DNA of 64,000 nucleotides from Typhlomys cinereus (taxonomy: Eukaryota; Chordata; Mammalia; Rodentia; Platacanthomyidae), in NCBI GenBank assembly GCA_023101885.1, contig JALPQD010000302.1, positions 1,639,956 to 1,703,955 on the forward strand, in the 5' to 3' direction. This document shows, piece after piece, positions 1-11,156 of this stretch (its first letter is position 1; each line of letters starts with the position of its first letter). The notes beneath the pieces are model-generated. The model saw only the letters and a list, made by a program, of their open reading frames with translations. It was not told the origin of the DNA and did no database searches. The translations under genes were made by a program, and so were the position numbers.

Positions 1-479
1 TGATACATACATCCCCACCTTTCCCATGTTTTCTGTGTTCACAACACTAGTTCTCCTGAACACAGTCTCTCACTGCAAATCTTCCTACAAGTTTCAGTGT
101 TTGAATGTATATGGCCATTCTATCAATTGGTTATACATTTAATATTTTTGGTATCTAAATAGGCTGCTGTATTTTCTTGCATGATGATAGCACAGTCTGC
201 AGCCACTGTAATGAACAGGTATTAGCAATGTGTATTTTCAAATAGATAAAGTAGAAAAATGAACAGCTGTATGTTTCTTCTATATCTTAAGTCATTTTTA
301 CAATTTTCTCAATTTAAGAATAATGATAATTTTTCATGATAATGCTATAAAAAGTACCTAGCTATACATATCAGACCTAGGATATATATTTAGACTACAC
401 AAAGAATTTTAAAAAGTAAATAACAAGAAATCAAGCAAGAGACTATTAACTAGCTAATGAAATACAGTTTTCAAACAAT
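1..479. other. AT-rich DNA, nothing recognised
   Basis: No repeat family, RNA gene or coding exon could be recognised. The sequence is AT-rich with short A and T runs. It precedes an old L1 fragment and may include unrecognised L1 sequence. Confidence 0.4.
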
Positions 480-1015
480 GAAATATTAACTAATAAATAT
501 GAAAAAAGTTCAACAATACTAAGCAGTGAGGAAGTGTGAATACTGCATTAAGAGTCTACATAATCCAGATAGAATGGCAGTCATTAAGAAAAAAAAAATG
601 TAACAGCAAATACTAGAAAGGATGTGGACAAAAAGGAACTTTTGTCTGGTGATAGTGGGAATGAAAAAAATGAAAAGGTAAAAACAAACAAAGCAACTCT
701 ATAACTGAACTATACTAATCTTGAACACTTAATATGACTACAAGTTAACATATCACAGAGATAACTTGGACAATTACATTTAATAAATCATTGTTCACAA
801 TGTCTAAGTTATAGAAACAACACAGAATATGATTAACCATCAACCTACAATTTCAGTACTTAAAAGAGAGAAAGAGAGAGAGAAAAAACAAAAAGGAACT
901 GTGACTTCATCTAAGGAACAAAGATTCTAACACATGAATCTGTAAGAGACATTTCATGTTGAAACCACAAGAAGAAACAAAAGAAGGAGAGAAGAATGGG
1001 GAGGGGGTATGAAGG
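480..1015 (+). mobile_element. Old L1 fragment (ORF2 end and 3' UTR)
   Basis: The order of motifs matches the end of mammalian L1 ORF2: a block like 'agaatggcagtcattaag', then 'gaaaggatgtggacaaaaag', 'gatagtgggaatg', and finally 'tagaaacaacacagaatatg...atcaacctac'. All are diverged and the reading frame is destroyed. A purine-rich stretch near 960-1015 may be the start of the 3' UTR. This is a dead, 5'-truncated copy. Confidence 0.6.
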
Positions 1016-1170
1016 GAATGTGTTCAGAGTGCATTATATACTTGCATGGAAATATTCTTATGAAACATAACACCAGGTACAATGAAAACAATTATGAAAG
1101 TTTTATTTGTGAATGCACCCAGTTACAATAAAAATATGCATTTGAGCAGCTCTTCTAAAAACTGTCATTT

Positions 1171-1523
1171 AGGGTTGCAAAGATGGCTCAGGGGTTAAGA
1201 TTCTGCCTTGCAACAGAAAATCCTAAGTTTGGATCCTAAGTTCTACGTGAAACTACCAGGCAGAAATGGCTAATGACCTGCACTTCTGGCCTTGGAGCCT
1301 GGAAAATCCAGAACAAACAAAAAGGAGGTATAAGCAATCCAGGATGATTCTTGAAGTTACCTTTGGTCTTCCACAGGGACACGTATGGCTCTCTTACACA
1401 AACACACACACACAAGCACACAAGCACACACACACAAGCACACAAGCACACACACACACACAAGCTAAGTAAGTATGCAAGTAAGTAAATAAATAAATAG
1501 TTAAAAAATAAAGCTAAAATAAA
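1171..1523 (+). mobile_element. B2-like tRNA-derived SINE with CA tail, copy 1
   Basis: It begins with a tRNA-like head containing an A-box-like segment (gatggctcaggggttaag) and a degenerate B box (tttggatcctaag). The family body follows: 'caggcagaaatgg', 'cacttctggcc', 'agcaatccaggatgattc' and 'cttccacagggacac'. A (CA)-rich tail follows at about 1400-1463, then an A-rich end with several AATAAA-like words. The open frames crossing it are repeat-derived and not coding. Confidence 0.85.
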
Positions 1524-2044
1524 CACTTCCTTCAAACTATTCAACAGTAATGTTCATAGGTCAGACCTAAGGGGTTTTCCACTGGGATCACTAATGTATA
1601 TTTCTTAAATATGGGTTTTACTGTCATTAATACTGAATTTTGAGAAATGGAAATTTAGCCATGGGAAAGAACACCTACAAATATGTGTGTTGATTAGCTG
1701 CTTTCTTATAATTCTGTGAGTTGGTAGGAAATTAATTTATAGCAAAACCCCGTACATTAGCTAGGCTTGTTTAATTGAACTGATAGGTGCTTAGGATTTG
1801 TAAAGATTTGATTATTTCTAGGTATAATAGTCTATATTTCACATTTTACCTTCAAAATGTATTCTATTTATTGAGAATTATATGTTAAGAGTTCCCATCA
1901 AGAACATGGTTACTTTCTTTTTCTCTTACTGACCTATTAGTTCATTGAATACTTTTTTCTGGAAATATTCTAGTCAAGAGGATGTTTGTCTTTCATGAAA
2001 CTTGGATTTTGATCCTGGGTCTCAGACAAGTTCAGTCTGTCTCA
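1524..2044. other. Unassigned AT-rich DNA
   Basis: I see no gene, RNA or clear repeat in this interval. It is ordinary AT-rich sequence lying between a SINE and an L2-like remnant. Confidence 0.4.
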
Positions 2045-2049
2045 TTTAC

Positions 2050-2125
2050 CAATAAGCAATGATTATATAACTAATTGAGCCGTGCACTGTACTAGGCAAC
2101 CTTGGGTACACAAACAGTAGTCAGT
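2050..2125 (+). repeat. L2-like LINE remnant
   Basis: The words 'tgagccgtgcactgtactaggcaac' and 'gggtacacaaacagtag' follow the familiar L2 3'-end pattern of a last-seen position, a total and a date-like run ('gcactgtgctaggcactggggatacaaa'). The fragment is short and old, so the call is tentative. Confidence 0.4.
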
Positions 2126-3064
2126 TAATAAAAGTTTGTGGAATGTTGTGGAATAACTGAAGCTGAAGGACAAAAAAATTTCCAATAATTTGTGATAAAT
2201 TCAATACCAAAATATTGATTTTCTTTAATGAGTCAAGTACTATTTCTACAAAGTTAAAGAACTGAAAAAAATTGCTTATCCCATAGTTTTTTTTAGCTGA
2301 CTTGTGGTTGTGATAAATGAGCCATATCTAGCATTATTCAATATAAATTAATTAAACTTGGCTTTAGGCTATTTACAACTTCAAGTGAAAGAATCTGGAG
2401 TCTAAATATCTTGTAGTTACAAAGTAGAGTAACTTAAAAAATTCTCCTTTAATGAGTGGAAACTCTTGAAGTGACTTGCTTTTCCTTTATGCCTCAGAAA
2501 ATATTCTTGATGTTTAGATGACTTCATCCTATGTTTGGACAATCTTCCTGGGTGGGGTTTGCAAATTTCCATGATGTCACCTGTTAAGTAGATCCTGGAG
2601 ATCAGAGTCATAACTACCCCTTCTAATCCTCCAAGAGTGAAATAGACCCTCTTATAGGTTTCAATGCAAAATACTTGCTGACTGTTAGAATGATGTTCTT
2701 ATTTGTTTTGCAGCTTTGTCTTACTCATAGTCTAGTGCTATATATACACATATCTTTAAGATATATGATATATATATCATATATAATGCGATTGCTCATA
2801 TAGTTTCCTATAAAACAGTGCTTCCAAGCATTCATGTCTCTCTGACTCCTGACTTAAGACACATTGAAAGCCAAAGTAAACTCTTTCTTCATTAACCTGA
2901 TTCTTGCTGAATATTTAGTCAAAGTCAATATTAAGAAAATAACTAACATGAATACATTCATAATTTCAGTGTAACAAATTGGGTAACCTAGGAAAAAGGA
3001 AAGAATTTCTACTCATATTCAAATAATAACAAATAACAGTAAAACTAACTTTAAGAAATAGAAA
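2126..3064. other. Unassigned AT-rich DNA with a 24-bp palindrome
   Basis: No gene or known repeat was recognised. Positions 2761-2784 form a perfect 24-bp AT-rich palindrome (gatata core) inside a longer TA-rich run at 2735-2790. Short open frames here show no domain features. Confidence 0.4.
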
Positions 3065-3292
3065 AACCTTCGAGCCAGGGGAGATCGCTCAGTACATAAG
3101 TACAGTTGCTCTGTACGAATATAGACCTGAGTTCAAATCCCTGGCATGCACACAAAAAGCCAGGCACAGGTACACATGCCTGTAGCCCCAGCACTGAGTA
3201 GTGCAACAAGCAGATCGTGAGAGCTTGCTATCCAGCTTAGACCAAATGGTGAAGTTCTGGTTCAGAGAGAAAATGCTGCCTCAAAGCAATAA
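3065..3292 (+). mobile_element. B4-like composite SINE (tRNA-like head plus B1-like body)
   Basis: The first 80 bp look like a decayed tRNA-type promoter region (gatcgctcagta, then gagttcaaatccctgg). The rest looks like a 7SL/B1-derived unit: 'gccaggcacaggtacacatgcctgtagccccagcactga', then 'aaatgctgcctcaaag'. This head-to-tail composition is that of rodent B4-class SINEs. The next element (CA-tailed SINE at 3296) begins immediately after. Confidence 0.65.
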
Positions 3293-3295
3293 GCT

Positions 3296-3548
3296 GGGGC
3301 TGGAGAGATGGCTCAGGGGTTAAGACCCTGCCTCTCAAGGAGAAGACCCTGAGGCCAGATCCCAATCAGAAGGTCCTGAGTTTAGATCCCAGGCCACTGT
3401 GAAAATATCAGGCAGAAACTGCACTTCTGGCCCTGAAGAGCAGATCCTGGGAAATCCCAGAGTGAAGCAAAGAGGAGGTAGAGGCAATCTAGGATGATTC
3501 CTGAACTCACCCTCCCTGTCCTCCACAGGGATGCATAGTACTCTCTGA

Positions 3549-3600
<52 letters not shown>

Positions 3601-3612
3601 TACACACAAGAA
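3296..3612 (+). mobile_element. B2-like SINE with CA tail, copy 2 (duplicated B box)
   Basis: This is the best-preserved head of the family in the window (gggctggagagatggctcaggggttaag). The B-box segment occurs twice, at about 3340-3364 and again at 3366-3392 (ctgag...agatccca), an unusual internal duplication. The family body follows, then about 50 bp of CA repeats at about 3550-3600. Cysteine/valine-rich frames on the minus strand are read-through of the CA tract. Confidence 0.88.
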
Positions 3613-4027
3613 AAAATCTGGACAAACCTACAATTGATTGAATCAACTGCCTAAAACCTCCCAACAAAGAAAAGTTCTGGGTCAGATAGCATCAGGGTTA
3701 AATTCTGCTAAATTTTGAAAGAGCTACCAACACCAGTTCTTTTCAAATTTTTCAAAAAAAATATAGAAGAGAAGGGAGTACTTCTAATGGCAGCATTACC
3801 CTAGCAAAGCTGGAGTTGAATCATCTAAAGAAAATAAATATTTTTTTCGAATATTGAGGCAAAAATGTAATTAATAAAACTATTAACAAAAATAATTTAA
3901 ATAAAACAATGTTCCCAAATGTCAACATACAGCTAAATCAGATTATATGTTCAGTGACTCCCAAAGCTGATGATGTGTATCTGCAAACTACACACAGAGC
4001 AGCTAGACCAGAGGACCAAAAGGTCTG
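3613..4027. other. Unassigned AT-rich DNA
   Basis: Nothing recognisable. A-rich words occur at about 3820-3905, with no frame, RNA gene or repeat that I can name. Confidence 0.4.
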
Positions 4028-4215
4028 AGAGCCAGTCTTTGGTTCCTAGTCTAAATTCACCACTTGCTTCATGCAAAGTGCTGGAAAAGTTTCTTACTTT
4101 CCTCAAGCCTTAGTTTTCTTATCTCTAACATGGATAGATCCCTACTGCCTGCCAAATAGGGTATGCCTTGGTTAAGTGAGATGCCACCTGTGTATCTTAT
4201 TTCCTGGAACACCTG
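4028..4215 (+). repeat. MIR SINE remnant
   Basis: The central MIR pattern is visible: 'ttcaccacttgc', 'gaaaagtttcttactttcctcaagccttagttttcttatctctaacatggatag', and then a segment with 'ggttaagtgagat'. This is an ancient mammal-wide SINE with no function implied. Confidence 0.65.
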
Positions 4216-5707
4216 CACTTAGTGACCCTGCCTTTGCTCTGGTGAAGACAGTGGTGATTGATGCACTGCTATTTCTTGCAAGATCCTCCCCAGTTCTTCT
4301 ATCGCATCCTAAACCACTGTCAGAATTCTCGGTGAAAGATTTTTTTCTAATGTTAATCACAGCAGGCTCTTACCAAATTACAAGTTTTGTAATTGGCAAT
4401 TGTTCCTTTTGCTAGTTGCTGTTAAAATTAATAGAAAACCAAAACTGCAAATGAAGCTGTTGTTATTCTATCTTTCTTCCTATCTTGCACAGCAAACCTG
4501 CAGGAAATACCTCTGGATAGCTGCTGGAGCCAGCCCAAGCCCATATCTTTCAGGAGCCCTCTAGGTCCCCTCTGCATGCAAAATGTCATCATAAAGGAGA
4601 GCAAATGGAGTCCTCTCCAGATTAGGGGACTCTTAATGAGAGAAATGGCTTTAAAATAAATTTCAGTGAAGTACCTTAAGTAATATTTTAATCAGTCGAA
4701 GTTTGCCCCATTTTTCTTAACAGCATTCAGATGAGAACAGATCAGTGCTTATTTTATTCTATTAAGCCTATAAAATCAGTAATGGATGACATATAATATT
4801 ACAGCACATAGAATCGACAGCTAAATGCAGATTAGCTGTAACAAGGCAGCTGTTAACCTGTTTTTTGAAGCTACATTTAAAATGGAAAGTGCTTCACTTT
4901 AAGAAATTATTTAAACTACCAGGAATAGAAAAGGAGAAGCTTCTCACACTCTCACATTTAATTTGTTGAGTATGAGAAATACTCAGGAAGTAAGACTTAG
5001 AGATAATAGGGGTAGAACAAAATCATTCTTTTCAGGGATTTAGGGATTGCGCGGGGTGGGTGGGAATTATGTAACTGTGTTACCTGATACTCTTCAGACT
5101 CTAATTTCTTTTGAAAAGTAAGCAAAGGCTTATTGTACTTGTAGCAGTAAACAAATGAAGGAACAGTTCAAATTAAGGGATAGAGAAGGAAGAAGAGAAG
5201 AAAGGAAGAAAGAAGTAAGGGAGGAAGAACAGGTGGAGGGAAGGTGGAGATAGGACGAAGGAGGGGGCACCATGTCTCCCACTACTCTTTCAATATATAT
5301 ATATTTTTTAAATGTTGTCTGGAAAAAAAGGCAAGGCCATAATAAAAATGCCATGGTGAGGATATGTGTTGCTTTTGCATTTTTATTTGGGAAATTCCTG
5401 TAAATATTGGTGTCTAGAAAAAAAGCATAACATTCAAGTATTATGTACAATGTCTTTAGGATTTTTGTTGAATTTACTGTTGACAATCAGAGTCAGTTAT
5501 GAAGCACATCGCAATTAATGAAAGTCACCCCTTGTCTGCCTCCCTCCCTGTGGTATTTCTTCCCCTACAAGTCCTTTTGTCACATTTACTTCTTCTTCTT
5601 TTGTTTGTTTTTAAGTAGTGTGAATTCTGAATTGGCTCTAAATATAATATCGAAAATCTGTGCATACCTACTGTGATCTTGGTGCTCTATTTTGCTTAGA
5701 AATGGGA

Positions 5708-5753
<46 letters not shown>

Positions 5754-5766
5754 AAACAATTGATGA
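4216..5766. other. Unassigned DNA with a possible conserved block, purine tract and (CA)20
   Basis: No gene seen. Positions about 4680-4900 are AT-rich, free of recognised repeats, and contain several TAAT/ATTAG-type words, so this could be a conserved non-coding element. Positions 5158-5270 are strongly purine-rich (GGA/GAA). A pure (CA)20 microsatellite lies at 5711-5750, directly upstream of the next SINE. Confidence 0.35.
5711..5750. repeat. (CA)20 microsatellite
   Basis: Uninterrupted CA dinucleotide run, 40 bp. It precedes a SINE and is not obviously the tail of a recognisable element. Confidence 0.95.
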
Positions 5767-6056
5767 CTGGGCCAATGGGATGGCACAATGGTTAAACCTC
5801 TATCTCAAAAGCAGAAGGTCCTGAGTTCAAATCCCAGATTCCACGTAAACAATGCCAGGTAGAAATTGTGGCAGCCTTGTACGTCTGGCCCTGAAAGGCA
5901 GAACTTGGAAAACTCCAGAACAAATCAAAGAAGAAGTAGAGCAATCCAGGGTGATTCCCAAAGTCCTCCTTGGGCCTCCACAAGCACACACAGTACCCTC
6001 TAATACACATAGACACAGAGAGAGAGACAGACACACATGCAAACCAACAAAAAGGT
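5767..6056 (+). mobile_element. B2-like SINE with short CA tail, copy 3
   Basis: The tRNA-like head is diverged (gggccaatgggatggcacaatggttaaacctc) but the B box is good (ggtcctgagttcaaatccc). The family body is clear: 'tgccaggtagaaattgtggcag', 'ctggccctgaaaggcagaac', 'gagcaatccagggtgattcc', 'gggcctccacaagcacac'. The tail is a degraded CA/GA run near 6000-6040. Confidence 0.85.
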
Positions 6057-6854
6057 TGATGATCAAGATGGTCATTGGCAGCATATTCTAAATGACAGGT
6101 CAGAGATATTTGGACTGGCCGTCAATTCTGTCTAACCTTGATTTGGTGAGGGCTTCACTCCAGTAGCTAGCTCATCACCCTTTTTCTGTCACACATAGCA
6201 CAGATCTGCATTCCCCAATGTGGCTGGTCCATGATTTCAGAGGCTTGTAGTTTATTGTTCCACTCCGCCCTCGCCACATGAAACCACAGGAGAATTAAAA
6301 TCCAAAGCTTGTCTACAGTCGCCATTTCCTCCCACACCCGTTCCACGACAGCTAACACCCATCGTTTTCAGGTTAGAAGGGTGCCAGCAAGTGTGTGGGT
6401 GTCTTCACTGACCGCTTACTTCCTGGGCATCCACACCCGCCACATCCTGGCCACCAGTATGGTCCAGCTGCTCCCACCACCTCCTCTCAACAGCTGCTTA
6501 TTTTATCTCTGACTCCAGCAACCTTGGCTGCAATTTGATTTGGACAACTGTTAACTGATTAGTGTGAATTTGACAGTACAGCTGCTGCCAGTCTGGGACT
6601 GCCAGCAGGGCAAGGAGGAGAAAACAATATGCTCACTGCTGCAGTGAGTGCTGCTGCAGCAGGGGTTGCTGCAATGGGGACCCCCTCCCCCAGACTCCTC
6701 CCCAGGGACTCCTCCCCAGGGACTCCAAAGCATGCAGCGGTAATGGTTCAAACCTGCACTGAGATCGCTGACTTCAGTGACACCAAAGCTGTTGGATTTT
6801 TCTTCTATTTTTATTAGTACAAACATATTAATTGTAGAAAGTAGAAAGTAAGGT
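6057..6854. other. Unassigned DNA, locally GC-richer
   Basis: This is less AT-rich than its surroundings, with a CTG/CAG-rich patch at about 6630-6670 and a tandem 14-bp repeat (gggactcctcccca) at about 6692-6726. Short open frames on both strands here match no family I know. No splice-site-flanked exon was identified. Confidence 0.35.
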
Positions 6855-7120
6855 GTTTGAATGAAATGGCTCATAGGTGAAAGACTTTGCCTCACAAGCA
6901 AAACGACCTGAGTTTGAATCCCAGATCCTGTGTAAAATTCCAGGTGGAAATGACTGTGAGCTGCATTTCTGGTCTTGCAGAGAAGAGTCTGGAAAGTCCC
7001 AGAGCAAAGCAATAAGAAGGCAAAATACTACAAAATGATTCCTAATGTCACCCTTGGGTTTCCACAGGCACACATGCTAAAGTGTCCTTTTCTAGACACA
7101 CACACACACACACACATCTA
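6855..7120 (+). mobile_element. B2-like SINE with CA tail, copy 4
   Basis: A diverged head (atgaaatggctcataggtgaaag) is followed by a B box (gagtttgaatccc), then the family body: 'aattccaggtggaaatg', 'gcatttctggtcttgcag', 'tggaaagtcccagagcaaagcaa', 'tgggtttccacaggcacac'. The copy ends in a short CA run at about 7097-7117. Confidence 0.85.
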
Positions 7121-7139
7121 CACGTGCCAAGAAAAGACA

Positions 7140-7450
7140 TAATTTTATTCCCCTGTGTACATTTAATGTGTCTCAATGTTTTCATTTTTGCCCCATGTGT
7201 CTGTCTTTCTCTCTTTTCTCCTTCCTTCTCCACAGCTTTTGTTTTGCTTTCTTTTGTTTTCCTGCTTCTTAGGAAAAACATGGTATATGCCTCTCTGAGC
7301 TTCCTAGCATATTTTGCTTAATATAATCTCTAGTTCCATAATTTTTTTCTGCAAATAGTGTTATTTTGGTCTTCTTCATGGTTGAGTAATATTTCACTGT
7401 GTGTATAAACCTAATCTTCTGTTGGTATGCTTCTAGACTGGTTTATTTTA
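7140..7450 (-). mobile_element. Old L1 fragment (3' part of ORF2 region)
   Basis: Read on the minus strand, this contains diverged versions of the L1 block around 'cacaatggaatactactcagccat' (plus strand: 'ttcatggttgagtaatatttcactgtgtgtataaac') and 'gcaaaatatgctaggaag'. The frame is broken and the copy is short. Confidence 0.5.
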
Positions 7451-8899
7451 AAGATGGCTCTGCCAGGTTTTGAAGGAGAGCTTAAGAGTACTTAACTTGA
7501 AGACCCGGATTGACATCAGGAGGACCAAACAGCACCGTATATGTGACCCATGGGACTCCCAGTGATGGAAGCAAAAATGACCACCTACTTACTTTTTTCC
7601 TCCTCCCCATTTTCCTTCAGTTCTCGCCTCCTTTCCCTCCTTCTTTACTTTTTCTTTTTTCTTTTTCTTCCATAATTTACCTAGGCTGAAATATTTCTTG
7701 CCTGGGCCATCACAGGCAAGGGTTACTGACCTCTGGTCTAAATGGAGTATTCTGGCTGCTTGCATACTGCAGCCTCTAGCAGGCATTGTTACACATGTCC
7801 CCAGCTTTCCCCACAGCCAGTTTGTGCATCACTGGATGTAGCTGGTCTTCACTCTGGTCAAGACATCATTAAGGAATGGAGCTCCTCCAACCCTACCCAC
7901 AGAGTGGAATCATATTTGCATTTGAACCATGAGATTTACGGTAACAGTGTGACATGGATCTGGATTGCTTGCAATACCTATGCAGTGTGGAAGAGCAGTT
8001 GTGTTGCTCAGAGAAAGAGTCACAAGAGAACATTCTGGACACGTTCAATGTGGGCACTTTTTTCATTTTGCTTTTTGTGTTTCGTGGCTCTTACCACAGG
8101 GTAGGTGAATCATTGCCCGTGAAATCATAGATGCAGGGTTGGCAGTACTTAGGGCCTTAACTGATCTTAAAAAAGTTGAAAATTATAACTGTAACAACAG
8201 TTCAAGAACTGTTCAAGTTCTAAAATCCTAAATAAATCACAGGTGAAATTTGTAGTTTTGCAGATTTTGAAAGTTAGTGTCTGTCTCTCAATGTTTCTCA
8301 GCCCTCCCCATGTGTGCTGTGTCTCTGTGTGTCTGTATGTGAGTATATGTGTGCATGTCTATCTACTGAATTGAAGAAATGTCTTTTTATGGTAATTTTC
8401 AGGAATGCCGTTTCTTTAGAATTCCTATCAATGAATAAGTGCTTGTTCTGCAACTGCTCAAGATTTCTCCAGATAAAAGGTTTAAATATGACTGCCACTG
8501 GGTCATTTATCGTTAAGTTCAAGTATATATTTACATCTCACCATGAGTCCTTCCAGAGACCTGAGGACTAAAATAGCTAGATAAAGATTTAAGTAAAAGA
8601 TAACCAAAATTCTCTTTTCTTCAGAAAACCAGCTTGCCTGTTGATTGGGAAAAGTCAGCAGAAAGGAAGCGTTGGTGGTGTCATGCTATTTGCCAGCTAG
8701 AGGGGTGGAATTTGCTCACTGCAGGAGCCCCAGGTCCCTGGGTCAGAGACAAATGACTTATGTAGCAGAAAAGTCACCAGGAGCCCTGACTTCCCAGGGC
8801 TTAGCATTCCTGTGGGCGATGTGAGACTAGGTTAGGTGGTCTGGGCCCTGGTAGTGAGTTTGTGTCACAGCTAGGAAGTCTTGGTTTTAGAAAATACAC
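7451..8899. other. Unassigned DNA
   Basis: I recognise no gene or named repeat. Frames up to 120 codons exist but show no domain, no signal peptide and no low-divergence repeat content. A pyrimidine-rich run occurs at about 7590-7670 and a degenerate TG run at about 8310-8360. Confidence 0.35.
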
Positions 8900-9155
8900 T
8901 CTGGGGCTGAAGAAATGGATTAGGAGTTAAAATTTTTGTCTCAAAAGCAAAAGGACCTGAATTAGATCCAGATCCTATGTAAAAACACCAAGGGGGAAAC
9001 TGTGGTAGCCTGTAAGTCTGGCCTTACAAGGCAAAGCCTGGGAAATCCCAGAGCAAACTGATAATGGGGTAGAGCAATCCAGGTGATTCCAGAAGTCACT
9101 CTTGGGCCTCTGTAGGCACACTTAGGGACACCTCCACTTCCATACATAACCTCCC
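8900..9155 (+). mobile_element. B2-like SINE without CA tail, copy 5
   Basis: The head (ctggggctgaagaaatggattaggagttaaaa) and body ('ctgtggtagcctgtaagtctggcctt', 'gcctgggaaatcccagagcaaact', 'gagcaatccaggtgattcc', 'gggcctctgtaggcacac') match the family. The CA tail is reduced to almost nothing, unlike most copies. Confidence 0.82.
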
Positions 9156-9514
9156 CCAGAGAATATGTTTTTAAAGGAAGCTGTTAGGCTATCTGCCTCA
9201 CCTGTGTGTCAGAGAAATAGCTCATCTCTATTAAACAAGTCAGGAAACAAAGCTATTTACTGCCCAGAGGAAGATACAATTTAATTTCAAGAAACTTGTT
9301 ATATACACATCCCTGAAAAGACAATCCAGAACAAAGTTGTCTAAATGTTTTTCAGAGTACATTTAATAAGCCTAGAGGATGAGACCTCAGTTTAGTATTT
9401 CATACTAAAATTTAATTTTTTTCATTTTCTTAAACTTCATGTTTTTGCTAGAATTTACTCATATCTGTTGATATATTCAGGAAAAGTATAAGTTACATTT
9501 TTTTCTCTTTTAAA
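9156..9514. other. Unassigned AT-rich DNA
   Basis: Nothing recognisable between two SINE copies. Confidence 0.4.
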
Positions 9515-9735
9515 TGTGATGGCTCAGAGGTTAAGATTCTGCCTCACAAGCAGAAGATCCTGAGTTTGCATCCCAGGTCCTTTGTAAAAATGCCAGGTAG
9601 AAAATGGAAGCAACCTACACTTCTGACTGTAGTGGTCAGAGCCTGGGAAATCCCACAGAGAAGCAAAAAAGAGGTAGAAGCAATCCAAGATGACTCAGGA
9701 TCCTCTACAGGGACATATAGTGGCCACCGATACGT

Positions 9736-9783
<48 letters not shown>
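9515..9783 (+). mobile_element. B2-like SINE with (CA)23 tail, copy 6
   Basis: The copy lacks the first few bases of the head and starts near 'gatggctcagaggttaag'. It has a good B box (gatcctgagtttgcatccc) and the family body, and ends in an uninterrupted CA tract at 9737-9782. A minus-strand copy at 11107-11420 lies 1.3 kb away in opposite orientation. Confidence 0.87.
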
Positions 9784-9784
<1 letters not shown>

Positions 9785-10214
9785 GTGTGTGCAATTCATT
9801 TCAATAGCTGGTATTATTTTATTTTATTGCCAAGTTTCTTTTCATTCTTCTGGATTGATATGTGGAATTGTCGTGGATTTTTCTTTAATAGCTTCATGTA
9901 AGAATGCAGAGTTAACACATCAGAAATGAATCTTAGGTTCAGGATAGAGCTTTCATATCTGTGACAATAATGACGGCTTCCTAAAATTTTATTTCCTCTT
10001 TTAATGAACAAGATGTTTCTCATCAACAGTACTGGCAGAACTACCCATTGAAGTTGACTTATGACATAACATAGAGGTGTTTGTGCAGAAAGTGTTGGAG
10101 AAAAAACAGAAGCACAGAGACTACTGAGCAACATACAGGCCACATGTCATTAAGTCCACTTTGAGATTTACTTGGAAAATGGTACCCAGTCACCTTATAG
10201 ATACTTTTGTGGAT
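9784..10214. other. Unassigned AT-rich DNA
   Basis: No gene or repeat recognised. The open frames here show no domain. Confidence 0.4.
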
Positions 10215-10432
10215 GATGACTTACTGTGGTATGGGAAGGGATTCAGAACCACACCACTTGGGCCAGGATTTCTTTCTATTGCCCAATAAACTGTAGAGCT
10301 CCTGGGATGAGTAATTTAATTTCATGATGCCTTGAGTTGGTCCAACTACAAGAAGAGATAATTGTGAGGATTAAATGAGTGAATTCACATTAAGCACTTT
10401 AAGCTGATAGGTATATGGTAGACACTTACACA
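10215..10432 (+). repeat. MIR SINE remnant
   Basis: The 3' half is convincing: 'agagataattgtgaggattaaatgagtgaattcacattaagcactttaa' followed by 'tatggtagacac', which tracks the MIR consensus ending (gaggattaaatgag...aagcgcttagaacagtgcctgg). The 5' half is more diverged. Confidence 0.75.
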
Positions 10433-11106
10433 TCTTCACAAGTAAACATCATTTCAATGTTTATGGTTTTGAGGTTGCTGGTTAGTTTTAGGAATAGTGG
10501 TATTTTCTCAATCCACTTCTTTCTCCAAAGGTGGGAAGCAAGTCTGGGCCACTCCACACCTCATTAGTTGAGGATGCAGTGATTCCTATGCAATAGAATA
10601 CTCGGTCCATGTTTATTAAATAGGTGATAGAAGGGGATCCTATGATACTATTCTGTGCAAGTGTACATATGTATCAGTACTTTTCTTTTTGTATAAAGTT
10701 CAACTTCATTTTTGGACTTAGAGCAAAAAAAACATAATTTGTTCCCATTGAAATCAGAAGCTAATGACACAACATACCATGTATGTTTGAATAAAGCTCA
10801 TATCCTTTACTCACATTTTAAAATACATTTCTTCTAAGTGACATCTTTTGTGTCCAAATGAAATGAAATCTAAAAGAAAACTTCAGAATCCCTAAAACAT
10901 CAAAACTTTTAAGTTGTACATTATAGATCACACTGCAGGAATATGCAGTAAAGAACATTGACTTATTTACTGGTAATTTGATTCACTGATTACTTGTGTA
11001 GCTGGAGATTTTAAAAACAAAAAATGGCAATGTAACAGAAATGGTAACATGTGTTATGTAACTGAAAATTGAAAAGATTTTACTTAGCCTTTATGTTTTC
11101 CTTTTT
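10433..11106. other. Unassigned AT-rich DNA
   Basis: No gene or named repeat recognised. Confidence 0.4.
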
Positions 11107-11110
11107 TTGC

Positions 11111-11156
<46 letters not shown>

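Noticed and set aside
3335..3667. Cysteine/valine-rich open frame on the minus strand (and similar frames at 5586, 9544, 11115, 18076, 31624, 49657, 58745)
   Set aside because: The VCVCVC residues are translations of CA/GT microsatellite tails, and the flanking residues are the SINE body. Not proteins.
6629..6817. Alanine-rich frame with a GC-richer CTG patch, a possible promoter or CpG island
   Set aside because: The patch is CTG/CAG-rich with hardly any CpG, short, and has no gene body attached.
7742..8104. 120-codon open frame starting 'MEYSGCLHTAASS'
   Set aside because: No recognisable family and no support from splice signals; possibly chance in unassigned DNA.
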